DNA of 21,364 nt from Candidatus Aminicenantes bacterium UBA4085 (GTDB lineage Bacteria > Acidobacteriota > Aminicenantia > Aminicenantales > UBA4085). The DNA lies in the NCBI GenBank assembly GCA_002383325.1, contig DFYJ01000134.1, forward strand, positions 30,324 through 51,687, written 5' to 3'. The notes under the pieces were generated by a model. That model did not search any database, was not told where the DNA came from, and worked only from the letters and a program-made list of their open reading frames with translations. Position numbers and translations under genes: made by a program. Position 1 is the stretch's first letter, and every line of letters starts with the position of its first letter. This document shows positions 8,121-15,058 of this stretch, one piece after another.

Positions 8121-9986
8121 ATGAGAAAGAATGCTTTGATCGTCGTCCTCCTCTTCACCATGCTCGTTGCGGGCCGGGCCCAGATGCCCCCCCAGCAGGC
8201 CATGAAGCTCGAGGACGTGCAAAAGGCTCTCAGCCTGGTCGACAAGCCGATGTCCGTGCCCGACAAGTACAAGGCCGGCTTCGAAGCCATCAACGCCAAG
8301 GATACCTTGGCCATGCTGACCTTCGTGTCCTCGGACTTCATGGAAGGGCGCGACACGGGCAGCCGCGGCTACGCCATAGCGGCCGACTACGTCGCTTCGC
8401 TCTTCAAGATGTGGGGCATCAAGCCCGGCGGCGATATGCCCCAGGCCCGGATGGCCTTCCGCATGGGCGGCGCCCGCGGCGGAGCCCCGGCCGCCCCGGC
8501 CGAGCGCAGCTATTTCCAGGAGTTCGCCCTGCAGACGACCAGCGACGTTCAGAGCTCGATGAGCCTGGAAGTGGCCAAGGGCGCCTCGGTCAAGACCCGG
8601 ACCTTCCAGTCCGGCGTCGACTATCAGGCCGGCTTTGGCCGCGGCGGCGGAGCGACCGGTTCGCTCACGGCGCCGGTCGTCTTCGTCGGCTACGGCATCC
8701 AAGAGCCCTCCATCGGATGGGACGAGCTCAAGGGACTCAACCTCAAGGGCAAGGTCGTTCTCGTTTTGACCGAAGCTCCCGGCAAGAACGATCCCAACTC
8801 CCCCTTCAACGCCAAGAAGGAGCTCAAGGACAAGTACTTCCCGGCCGGCGGCGATATGGCGGCCATGGCCATGGCGCGGCCGCGCGCCGGCGGACCGGCC
8901 CGCTTCAATAAGCTGGCCGAAATCCAGAAGCAGGGCCCGGCGGCCATCCTCCAGATATCCAATACGCCCGAGGACGCCGCGGCTTACCGCGCTATGTCCG
9001 CCTATCCTTTCACCCACCCCAGCGACGAGCGTCCCATCACCCGTCAGCCGCGGGTCAGCATGTCCATCCCCGGCGCGGCCGGCGGCATGGGCGGCGGACC
9101 AGCCGGCATGGTCGCGGCCATGTCGGTGACCCGCTCCATGGCCGACGCCATCCTCGAGGGAACGGGCAAGACGGTCGACGAGCTCAAGGCCCAGATCGAG
9201 ACGACTAAAAAGCCGGCCTCGATGGATCTGGCCGGGACCAGGATCACAACCACGACAACGGCCAAGACCGGCCTGATCCGGGCTGCCAACGTCATCGGTT
9301 GGATCGAGGGTTCGGATCCCATCCTGAAGAACGAGTTCGTCGTGATCGGCGGCCACTTCGACCACAACGGGATCTGGGAGGACTACATCTGGAACGGGGC
9401 CGACGACAACGCCTCCGGCTCGGTCGGAGTCATGAACATCGCCCGGGCCATGGCGGCCAACCCGATCAAGCCCAAGCGGTCCATCGTCTTCGCTCTTTGG
9501 ACGGGCGAGGAGAAAGGCCTTCTGGGCAGCCGGTACTACACCCTCAATCCGACGTTCCCCATGGACAAGACGATCGGCTATCTGAACTACGACATGATCA
9601 GCCGGCCCTATGACCAGGCCACCATCGCCCGGACCATGCAGCGCTACAACGTGCCCGGGGCCGAGGAGCTGGTCAAGAAGATCCGGGCTCCCTGGTTCGC
9701 CACGGTCAGCCTGACCGAGGGCACGTCGTTCGCCGACTTGACCCGGGAGATGAACAAGTACGTCGGCCTTGACCTGGCCTTGACCTTCAACGCCCTGGGC
9801 GAGGGCTCGGGCGGATCGGACCACTCCTCGTTCGCCCAGGTCAAGAAGCCGTTCGTCTACTACATGGCGGCCATGACCTCGGATTACCACCAGCCGACGG
9901 ACAGCGTCGAGAAGGTATCCGGAGAGCTGATCGCCAAGATCAGCAAGATGGGCTATCTGACGATCTTCGAGTTCGCCGACCGGTAA
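8121..9986 (+). CDS. Secreted M28-family metallopeptidase with PA domain
   Basis: 621 residues. The signal peptide covers about 1-20 (cleavage near GRA|Q), so the enzyme is exported. A protease-associated (PA) domain lies around 180-300 with VVFVGYGI and LKGKVVLVL. The catalytic M28 domain follows with the expected di-zinc ligands: H412 in GGHFDHNG, D428 in GADDNASG, the E463-E464 pair in WTGEEKGLLGSRYY, an Asp in LNYDMISRP, and H590 in SDYHQPTDS. Members are aminopeptidases or carboxypeptidases; which one is not decidable here. Gly/Ala/Met-rich low-complexity segments interrupt it near 108-128, 250-265 and 315-335. A perfect AAGGAGG ribosome site sits just before the ATG. It is monocistronic: divergent from the porin and followed by a strong terminator. 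Its likely role is use of extracellular peptides. Confidence 0.93.
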   Translation: MRKNALIVVLLFTMLVAGRAQMPPQQAMKLEDVQKALSLVDKPMSVPDKYKAGFEAINAKDTLAMLTFVSSDFMEGRDTGSRGYAIAADYVASLFKMWGIKPGGDMPQARMAFRMGGARGGAPAAPAERSYFQEFALQTTSDVQSSMSLEVAKGASVKTRTFQSGVDYQAGFGRGGGATGSLTAPVVFVGYGIQEPSIGWDELKGLNLKGKVVLVLTEAPGKNDPNSPFNAKKELKDKYFPAGGDMAAMAMARPRAGGPARFNKLAEIQKQGPAAILQISNTPEDAAAYRAMSAYPFTHPSDERPITRQPRVSMSIPGAAGGMGGGPAGMVAAMSVTRSMADAILEGTGKTVDELKAQIETTKKPASMDLAGTRITTTTTAKTGLIRAANVIGWIEGSDPILKNEFVVIGGHFDHNGIWEDYIWNGADDNASGSVGVMNIARAMAANPIKPKRSIVFALWTGEEKGLLGSRYYTLNPTFPMDKTIGYLNYDMISRPYDQATIARTMQRYNVPGAEELVKKIRAPWFATVSLTEGTSFADLTREMNKYVGLDLALTFNALGEGSGGSDHSSFAQVKKPFVYYMAAMTSDYHQPTDSVEKVSGELIAKISKMGYLTIFEFADR

Positions 9987-10013
9987 GAATAAGGTCCTCT
10001 AACTAGACCAACG

Positions 10014-10058
10014 GCCCCGTCTTCATCCCTTCATGGGGATGAGGGCGGGGCTTTTTTT
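10014..10058 (+). terminator. Intrinsic terminator of the M28 peptidase gene
   Basis: A 16-bp stem pairs 10014-10029 with 10036-10051 around a 6-nt loop; two pairs are G.U in RNA. It is followed directly by seven T residues (10052-10058). It starts 28 nt after the peptidase stop codon. Confidence 0.93.
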
Positions 10059-10067
10059 ATGGTTCTT

Positions 10068-10345
10068 CTCCCATCTCTAGGGGGGCGGTTCGGGGTGTCG
10101 TCCCGGCGGCTTCGGGCTCTACTCGCCTTTTCCCACAGCTCTCTTCGGCGCCTACGGAACTCCGCATTCCTGACCTGACATTCATGGAGATCACCCACTC
10201 CATCTCGGTTCCGTGGGATTGTCGCGTGCTCAAACATCCCTCGGCGGCCGTTGGCTGCCCTCAGAGAGCTATGGAAAAAGGCGCCACCCTCGCATTTCGC
10301 CGTTGGCCGACACCCCGAACCGCCCCTGCTTCCCGGAGATGGGAG
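10068..10345. repeat. 278-bp inverted-duplication repeat (candidate MITE/REP-like element)
   Basis: Three blocks recur in inverted order at the two ends. CTCCCATCTC (10068-10077) matches 10336-10345 perfectly. GGGGCGGTTCGGGGTGTCG (10082-10100) matches 10308-10326 perfectly over 19 bp. GCCTTTTCCCACAGCTCTCT (10125-10144) matches 10263-10282 at 18 of 20. The spacers between the last two blocks have nearly equal length (24 and 25 nt) but different sequence. The centre has its own inverted repeats: ACGGAAC (10154) with GTTCCGT (10208), and ATGGAG (10184) with CTCCAT (10198). TTTTTAT occurs at 10054-10060 and again at 10354-10360, which could be a 7-bp target-site duplication. No transposase is encoded. 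The element fills the gap between the peptidase terminator and the glycosidase stop codon; no gene was seen in this 370-bp stretch. Confidence 0.7.
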
Positions 10346-10356
10346 CAGAGCCCTTT

Positions 10357-12762
10357 TTATCGCCCGGCGACCCGGATGATCCGGATCCCGAAGACGGAGG
10401 CCGTTTCGCTGCCGGGCAGGGCCTCGATGCGGATGACGGCCTTGGCCTGTCCCGCCAGCGCCTCGGTGGGAATAGCGTAGGACACGTCGAAGAACCCCTC
10501 GCTCTCCTGCGGGCTGCGACGGGCGATCCTCGTCTCCCCCACCTTGCGTCCGTTGACCAGGACGGCGAAGGCGCGGTCCGCCCGCTCCTCCCGGCTGTAG
10601 GTCACGATCAGTACGAGAGGCTCGCCCGCCGAGGCCGGCAGATCGAAGGAGAACCAATCCCTGGCCCGTCGGCCGTAACGGCCCTGCAATTGAACCGGCG
10701 AAGTCGCTCCTCCCTGCTGGTTGAAGTCCCGCTCGGACTGCATCTGCCCCGGCTGGACGAAGGCCACGGTGGCTTGGTCCAGCTTGCGGGCCGCGGCCCG
10801 GGCAGCCTCCATCTCGGCCGCCCGCTTGTCCCACTTGGCCGTGGACAGGATGTCCCAGGTGGCTGCGTAAACGCGCCGGTGGAGCCTGTAGAACGGGACC
10901 AGGTCGACGTCCCGATCCCGGCCGACCCCCTCGGTCTTGAACGAGCCAGCCGTCCCCGGCACGAGCTTGATCCACTCCGCGGGTGAGGCGGCGTCCGTGA
11001 CAAGAACAGGCGTCTCGGTCCGGGCCAGGAATCTCACCGCGGCCTCTTCGTCGCGGGGCTTGTCGGAGGGAATCGGTCCCAGATCGCCGGCCAGGACCAG
11101 CGGGCCCCAGAGAATGGCGGCCCGGTCGGGATTGTCGGGCAGCGGCTCCAGCCGCAGTGATTTGGGCAAGGTCCACTCGATCCTGTCGCCGCTTTTCCAG
11201 GGCCGGCGGATGAGGACATAGGTCCCGGCCGGACCGACGCTTTTGACCGGTCGTCCGTTGACTTGGATCGTGGTGCCCTCCCCCGCCCAGAAGGGCCGCC
11301 GCAGGGCCACGGTGAAAACTTTCTGCTTCTTCATTTCGATCGCCAGGGAGGCTTCTTCCCCCTCAGGGAAGGAAGTCGCCATGGTCAGCTTCGCGCCGGC
11401 CGCCTTCCAATCCGCTACGGACGGGGCGAAGAGATTGATCCACAGGGTATCATCCGAGGCGTAGTAGATGCCGTCACCGTGCAGGGCGTGGCTCTCCATG
11501 CCCGAGCCGACGCAGCAGGTGAAGTCGTTCTGCATGTCCTGGTACTCGCGGATCATGGACCGGCCGACCGGGACCATGTAGCAGGTGGCCCCGTCGGCGG
11601 GGTCCATCGAGCCCAAAATATGGTTGAAGAGGGCCCGCTCATGGAAGTCGGCATATTCCATCCTCGGCTCCAGGCCGAACAGCGTCCGGGTCATTTTGAT
11701 CATGTTGTAGACGTTGCAGGTCTCGGCCGTGCGGCCCTCGGTCATGGCGTCCAGCCGGTCGGGCGCGCCGAAGTACTCGTTTCGGCCATGGCCGCCGGTG
11801 GCGAAGCTGTGGTGCAGGGCCACTCTCTCCCAGAAGAACCGGGCCGCTTTCCCGTCGGGTTCTTCGCCGCGGGCGATATAGCGGGAGAGCGTCCCGATCA
11901 GCTTGGGGACCAGGGTGTTGCCGTGCTTGCCGGCTAGAATGTCCTCGCCCCGTGACAGGGGATCGACGACCGCCCTGTGGCGGAACTTGTCGGCCAGGGC
12001 CAGCCAGCGGGTATCGCCGGTGTCCGAGGCCAGATCGATGAGGATCTCGTTCATGCCGCCGAACTCGGTCCCCAGCATCTTTTGGATCTGAGCCTCGTCG
12101 AGCTTGTCCAGGATGCCCTCCGCCCAGGCGGCGAACTTGACCTCCACGTCGAGCGCGGTCTTGCTGCCGGCGAAGCGGTAGGCATCACGCAGGCCGGCGT
12201 AGATCTTGTGCTGGACGTACCATGGCGACCACATCCCATTGAGATCGAAGCCGCTGGAGCGGATGTCTCCCGCAGCCAGCTGGGCATAGAGCGCCTTGCC
12301 CGGCGTCTTGGCCCGGTCGGCTTGAGCACCGATATAGCCGTCGCCATGGGCGTCCTGGACGGCTTTGAACTCGGCCACCAGCGCGTCAACCCTCTCCTTG
12401 AATCGTGTATCTCCGGTCGCCGCCGACATCAGGCTGACCGCGGACAGGTAATGCCCGGCGATGTGTCCCGTCAGCTGGCGGTCAGCCCCGTCCCAGCCGC
12501 CGTAGCCTTCGGCCTTGGCCGACAGGCCGGCCGCCTGGCGCAGGAAGGCCATCATCCGGTCGACTTCGAGCGAGAGGAGGTAGCGGCCGTTCTGATCCTG
12601 GGCCGCCTTGAGCGGGCCTCCGGTGAGCCGTACGTCGGAGAGCGGCAGAGGGCGGGCTTTGCCGGCGACAGCCGGCTTGAGGGGACCGGACGAAGCCGGG
12701 GCGGCGGAAATGAGGATCGATGCGGCCGCGATGGCCGCGATGATGACGTCGGCTCGTTTCAT
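10357..12762 (-). CDS. Secreted GH127-family (DUF1680) glycoside hydrolase, beta-L-arabinofuranosidase-like
   Basis: 801 residues. The chosen ATG has an AGGAG site and starts a signal peptide (about 1-25, ending APASS); an in-frame start 19 codons upstream overlaps the promoter and is disfavoured. The GH127 core (about 35-560) is an alpha/alpha barrel. In characterised GH127 enzymes a zinc-bound cysteine is the nucleophile, with ligands Glu-x-Cys and Cys-Cys; here E347-T-C349 in AETCNVYNM and C416-C417 in FTCCVGSGMESH fit those positions, so the enzyme looks active. The region about 560-801 holds a beta-sandwich accessory part ending in VFGIRIIRVAGR. Export suggests removal of L-arabinofuranosyl or related sugars from plant or microbial glycans. 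The exact substrate is uncertain because the family also contains other specificities. It is convergent with the peptidase gene and appears monocistronic. Confidence 0.9.
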   Translation of the reverse strand: MKRADVIIAAIAAASILISAAPASSGPLKPAVAGKARPLPLSDVRLTGGPLKAAQDQNGRYLLSLEVDRMMAFLRQAAGLSAKAEGYGGWDGADRQLTGHIAGHYLSAVSLMSAATGDTRFKERVDALVAEFKAVQDAHGDGYIGAQADRAKTPGKALYAQLAAGDIRSSGFDLNGMWSPWYVQHKIYAGLRDAYRFAGSKTALDVEVKFAAWAEGILDKLDEAQIQKMLGTEFGGMNEILIDLASDTGDTRWLALADKFRHRAVVDPLSRGEDILAGKHGNTLVPKLIGTLSRYIARGEEPDGKAARFFWERVALHHSFATGGHGRNEYFGAPDRLDAMTEGRTAETCNVYNMIKMTRTLFGLEPRMEYADFHERALFNHILGSMDPADGATCYMVPVGRSMIREYQDMQNDFTCCVGSGMESHALHGDGIYYASDDTLWINLFAPSVADWKAAGAKLTMATSFPEGEEASLAIEMKKQKVFTVALRRPFWAGEGTTIQVNGRPVKSVGPAGTYVLIRRPWKSGDRIEWTLPKSLRLEPLPDNPDRAAILWGPLVLAGDLGPIPSDKPRDEEAAVRFLARTETPVLVTDAASPAEWIKLVPGTAGSFKTEGVGRDRDVDLVPFYRLHRRVYAATWDILSTAKWDKRAAEMEAARAAARKLDQATVAFVQPGQMQSERDFNQQGGATSPVQLQGRYGRRARDWFSFDLPASAGEPLVLIVTYSREERADRAFAVLVNGRKVGETRIARRSPQESEGFFDVSYAIPTEALAGQAKAVIRIEALPGSETASVFGIRIIRVAGR

Positions 12763-12789
12763 GGAACGCTCCTCGAACAGGGTGGATCG

Positions 12790-12819
12790 AATATATCCGC
12801 GGCGCGGGCGGAGGGTCAA
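12790..12819 (-). promoter_or_regulatory. Sigma-70-type promoter of the GH127 gene
   Basis: Read on the minus strand, TTGACC (12814-12819, 5 of 6 to TTGACA) and TATATT (12790-12795, 5 of 6 to TATAAT) are separated by 18 bp. The -10 ends 27 bp before the GH127 ATG, leaving room for a short leader with its ribosome site. This also supports the internal start at 12762 over the longer frame. Confidence 0.7.
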
Positions 12820-12849
12820 GAGCGGAGGAATTTCTGCGGCAAAGACCGA

Positions 12850-13182
12850 TCAGATGTCCAAATCAGGCTTATCCGCAATGGGCCGAAGGGAATGGATTTC
12901 TCTATGACAATTTGCACACAAGAGAATACACTTATCGAGCTCATTTTTTGTTCGAACCCAGCTTCGGGAATGGCCATATGCAGAAATGCCGAAGTCCTTC
13001 TCATCCGATTCAAGGTGATGGAATTCCAATGCGCTTTCGCATCGATCATATCCGCATTTTATGCATTTTCCCCCTTTATATTCGAGCGAAAGTTCCCGGA
13101 TTTTCCTGCGTCTCCGTTGGACGGCGCGCAAAAGGTACTCCCGGCGCTCTTGATAGGGACGTTTTTCTCTATTTGATGACAT
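12850..13182 (-). CDS. Small HNH endonuclease
   Basis: 110 residues. A strongly basic N-terminus (about 7-30) precedes the HNH/zinc fold: CIKC (C40, C43), LEFHHLE (H55, H56), a mid-region with W75 and N80, then CANC (C89, C92), H93 and H97 in CHREIH. The two CxxC pairs probably hold a structural zinc, and the His residues are the metal-dependent nicking or cleavage centre. GGAGG lies 5 nt before the ATG. The DNA is visibly AT-richer than its neighbours (22 G+C in the 60 nt 12901-12960), suggesting acquisition. It starts 91 nt after the end of the intron-containing tRNA-Asn gene, on the same strand. Restriction, phage or homing roles are all possible for this family; a mobility role is inferred only from position. 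Confidence 0.82.
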   Translation of the reverse strand: MSSNREKRPYQERREYLLRAVQRRRRKIRELSLEYKGGKCIKCGYDRCESALEFHHLESDEKDFGISAYGHSRSWVRTKNELDKCILLCANCHREIHSLRPIADKPDLDI

Positions 13183-13273
13183 GATCGCCTCCCCCTCTCC
13201 TGAACGGGATATTTTACAGCAAAGAGCAGACCACCGCCACGATGTGCGAGAGGGAAGAACGGAGAAGAAAAAG

Positions 13274-13617
13274 TGGCTCCCTGGGCAGGACTCGAACCTG
13301 CAACCTATTGGTTACAAGCGCCCCGGGATTTCTCCCGGGCTTGGACTATCTCTTCACCCGTCCCTCCCCGGATGGGAGAGCGAGGGTGTCGGGCGCTTCC
13401 CCCGTTCCGCGCACGCGGCACAGTCCGGAGTACGAGCTTGCGCTCTAGTCTCTGCACCTTCCCCGCGGCCGGACCGGCCGGGGGCTTGGCTCAGGATCGC
13501 CCTCTTCGCGACCGCGAAGGGCGGGTTTCCCTGAGTTCACCCGATTCTTCGACCACGATCTCTCGTGGAAGCTGCAAACCTTACAGCCAACCGCTCTGCC
13601 TATTGAGCTACCAGGGA
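13274..13617 (-). tRNA. tRNA-Asn(GUU), interrupted by a group I intron
   Basis: The 5' exon is 13617-13583 (35 nt) and the 3' exon 13314-13274 (41 nt, with encoded CCA), giving a 76-nt mature tRNA. Acceptor TCCCTGG pairs with CCAGGGA; discriminator is G. The D-arm is GCTC/GAGC with loop AATAGGCA. The anticodon stem is GTTGG/CCAAT. The T-arm is GCAGG-TTCGAGT-CCTGC with a 5-nt variable loop AGGTT. Joined exons give loop CTGTTAA, so the anticodon is GTT (Asn), with the intron between positions 35 and 36. The acceptor sequence, ending in GGAG-CCA, also fits bacterial tRNA-Asn. No second tRNA gene is present in the window. Confidence 0.93.
13315..13582 (-). ncRNA. Group I self-splicing intron, ORF-less, in the tRNA-Asn anticodon loop
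   Basis: The intron is 268 nt. The 5' exon end GCTGT pairs with the internal guide GCAGC (13575-13571), giving P1 with the required U.G pair at the splice site, and P10 can form between guide GGTT and 3' exon AACC. P2 is CCACGA-GAGA-TCGTGG (13568-13553). Core strings are P (13540-13524), Q ATCCTGAGCCAAGC (13497-13484), R GGTGCAGAGACTAGAG (13458-13443) and S GAAGAGATAGTCC (13355-13343). P4 pairs CTCAGG with CCTGAG and P7 pairs GACTA with TAGTC. P9 is CCCGGGA-GAAA-TCCCGGG (13339-13322). The intron ends in G (13315), as group I introns do. The Q, R and S strings resemble those of IC3 introns of cyanobacterial tRNA-Leu. No ORF of note lies inside. P3 and P8 were not assigned with certainty. Confidence 0.93.
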
Positions 13618-13629
13618 GCAGTCGGCGAT

Positions 13630-13658
13630 AAAATAGCACGGATGGGGATGAAATTCAA
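13630..13658 (-). promoter_or_regulatory. Promoter of the tRNA-Asn gene
   Basis: On the minus strand, TTGAAT (13653-13658) and TATTTT (13630-13635) are spaced by exactly 17 bp. The -10 ends 12 bp before the first tRNA nucleotide at 13617, a normal distance for a short 5' leader. Confidence 0.65.
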
Positions 13659-13729
13659 GACGAGACCGCGGCCCGGCCGCCGCCCCCCGATGATCGGCTT
13701 TCGGCGCGGCATGCCTCCCCTTTTTCGTA

Positions 13730-13735
13730 TATAAT
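13730..13735 (+). promoter_or_regulatory. -10 element (TATAAT) for the small secreted protein and racemase genes
   Basis: A perfect TATAAT lies 45 bp upstream of the ATG at 13781, in otherwise GC-rich sequence. No good -35 hexamer is seen at 16-18 bp. It is divergent from the tRNA-Asn promoter. Confidence 0.5.
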
Positions 13736-13780
13736 ATCTCTCTGTGTTTTAACGTTGCCCGAATTCATAAGGAGATACTC

Positions 13781-14191
13781 ATGAACCTCAGATCCTCCGC
13801 ACCCAAGATCCTTCTCGTGTTGGTTCTTCTTACCGCCGCTTTCACGACCGCTCTTCCCGCCCAGGACAAGGCCCCCGACGTCACCCCCTTCCTGGGCGAC
13901 TGGGACGGAACGATCGATATCGGCGGCATGCAGCTGCGCATCGCCGTCCACTTCAAGCTGGACGACCAGAAGGCCCTGACCGGAACCATCGATTCCCTCG
14001 ACCAAGGCGCCATGGGCCTGCCGCTGGCCGCGATCAAGGTCGAGGGCCGGACCGTCACGTTCCTGATCGACGGCATCCCCGGCGAACCGACGTTCAAGTC
14101 CACCTTGGACGAGAGCGGGAAGAAGATGGCCGGGACGTTCAGCCAGGCCGGCAACGAGGGCGCCATTCAGCTGGCCAAGGCGGAGAAGTAG
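13781..14191 (+). CDS. Small secreted beta-rich protein of unknown function
   Basis: 136 residues with a signal peptide (about 1-27, ending LPAQ). The mature part begins VTPFLGDWDGTIDIGGMQLRIAVHF and alternates short strands with turns (TGTIDSLDQGAMGLPL, VTFLIDGIPGEPTFKSTL, KKMAGTFSQAG). The pattern resembles the small beta domain found ahead of the alpha/beta-hydrolase domain in some secreted esterase-like proteins (GTWxGTLxxxG, DQGAxGIP, GTWSQxG). Here it stands alone with no hydrolase following, so it probably binds rather than catalyses. That comparison is from memory. AAGGAG (13769-13774) lies 6 nt before the ATG. The next gene starts 3 nt after its stop. Confidence 0.8.
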   Translation: MNLRSSAPKILLVLVLLTAAFTTALPAQDKAPDVTPFLGDWDGTIDIGGMQLRIAVHFKLDDQKALTGTIDSLDQGAMGLPLAAIKVEGRTVTFLIDGIPGEPTFKSTLDESGKKMAGTFSQAGNEGAIQLAKAEK

Positions 14192-14194
14192 GCC

Positions 14195-14887
14195 GTGCGG
14201 ACCATCGGCCTTCTCGGCGGCATGACCTGGCACTCCACGGTCGACTACTACCGCCTGATCAACCACGCCGTCCAGAGCCGCCTGGGCGGCTCGCACTCGG
14301 CCCGCATGATCCTCTACTCCGTCGAGTTTCAGGAGTTCGAGGATCTTCAGACGGCCGGCGACTGGACGCGGCTGACCGAGCTGATGACGGCCGCCGCCCT
14401 GAAGGTCCAGACGGCCGGCGCGGATGTCCTCGTCATTTGCGCCAACACCATGCACAAGACCGCCGACGACCTGGCCGGAGTCCTGCGCATCCCCATCCTC
14501 CATATCGCCGACGCGGCCGCGGCGGAGATCTCCCGCCTGGGTTTGCGGACGGTCGGCCTGCTCGGGACCCGCTACACCATGGAGATGGACTTTTACACCA
14601 AGCGCTTGGAGGAGAAGCACGGCCTGAAGGTGCTCATTCCCGAGCCGGCCGATCGCACCATCGTCCACGACGTCATCTACCACGAGCTGGCCAAGGGCGA
14701 GATCCGCGAAGACTCGCGGGCGGCCTATGTCGGGATCATCGAGAAGCTCCGCGACCGGGGCGCCCAGGGCGTCATCCTCGGCTGCACCGAGATCCCTCTG
14801 CTGATCAAGCCGGGCGACGGCCCGCTTCCGGTCTTCGACACGACCGCCCTGCATGCCCAGGCGGCCGTCGACTTCGCCCTCTCCTAG
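14195..14887 (+). CDS. Aspartate/glutamate racemase-family protein (YgeA-like)
   Basis: 230 residues, the usual length. Members interconvert L- and D-amino acids without a cofactor, using two cysteines. Both are present: C82 in VICANTMHK and C197 in ILGCTEIPLL. The N-terminal signature IGLLGGMTWHSTVDYYRLIN is typical, as is the repeat of the fold at TVGLLGTRYTME. It has no signal peptide and is therefore cytoplasmic. The start is GTG, 3 nt after the upstream stop, with GGAG inside the end of that gene, so translation is probably coupled. D-amino acid supply for the wall or amino acid use are possible roles; the substrate is not known. The stop lies 2 nt before a 145-bp palindromic repeat. Confidence 0.9.
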   Translation: MRTIGLLGGMTWHSTVDYYRLINHAVQSRLGGSHSARMILYSVEFQEFEDLQTAGDWTRLTELMTAAALKVQTAGADVLVICANTMHKTADDLAGVLRIPILHIADAAAAEISRLGLRTVGLLGTRYTMEMDFYTKRLEEKHGLKVLIPEPADRTIVHDVIYHELAKGEIREDSRAAYVGIIEKLRDRGAQGVILGCTEIPLLIKPGDGPLPVFDTTALHAQAAVDFALS

Positions 14888-14889
14888 AA

Positions 14890-15034
14890 AGGGGTCAGGT
14901 CTCAACATTCAACATTTCTCTCGTTCTTCGAAGCGGAAATTTGCCAAGAACAAATTCGTCGAACCGTGCGTCCTCGGAACCATGTGGGGCACGGAGTCGT
15001 CCCGGGAAATGTTGAATGTTGAGACCTGACCCCT
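14890..15034. repeat. 145-bp MITE-like element with 29-bp perfect terminal inverted repeats
   Basis: The left arm 14890-14918, beginning AGGGGTCAGGTCTCAACATT, is perfectly complementary to 15006-15034. The interior of about 87 bp contains CCGTGC/GCACGG as a secondary stem and no gene. Ends reading GGGGTCAG are, from memory, common next to REP-associated tyrosine (Y1) transposases, but no transposase is present here. No convincing target duplication is seen. It lies between the racemase stop and the pckG start and, if transcribed, would form a very stable hairpin just upstream of the pckG ribosome site. Confidence 0.85.
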
Positions 15035-15058
15035 ATTCATGGTAAAAAAGGACGCACC

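Noticed and set aside
8028..9890. 620-codon minus-strand open frame
   Set aside because: It is exactly antisense to the M28 peptidase gene, which has a signal peptide, all zinc ligands and a ribosome site.
10031..11176. Minus-strand reading frame running through the 278-bp repeat
   Set aside because: The Arg-rich translation comes from palindromic repeat DNA and the antisense frame of GH127; it shows no domain and no ribosome site.
13274..13617. Reading the split tRNA as tRNA-Thr(UGU) or tRNA-Tyr(GUA)
   Set aside because: CTTGTAA before the 3' stem looks Thr-like and CTGTAA after the 5' stem looks Tyr-like, but neither gives a contiguous 7-nt loop with a group I-compatible junction. The Asn parse gives 76 nt with all arms intact.
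13273..13734. Plus-strand open frames across the tRNA and intron
   Set aside because: They are antisense to a structured RNA gene and have no coding character.
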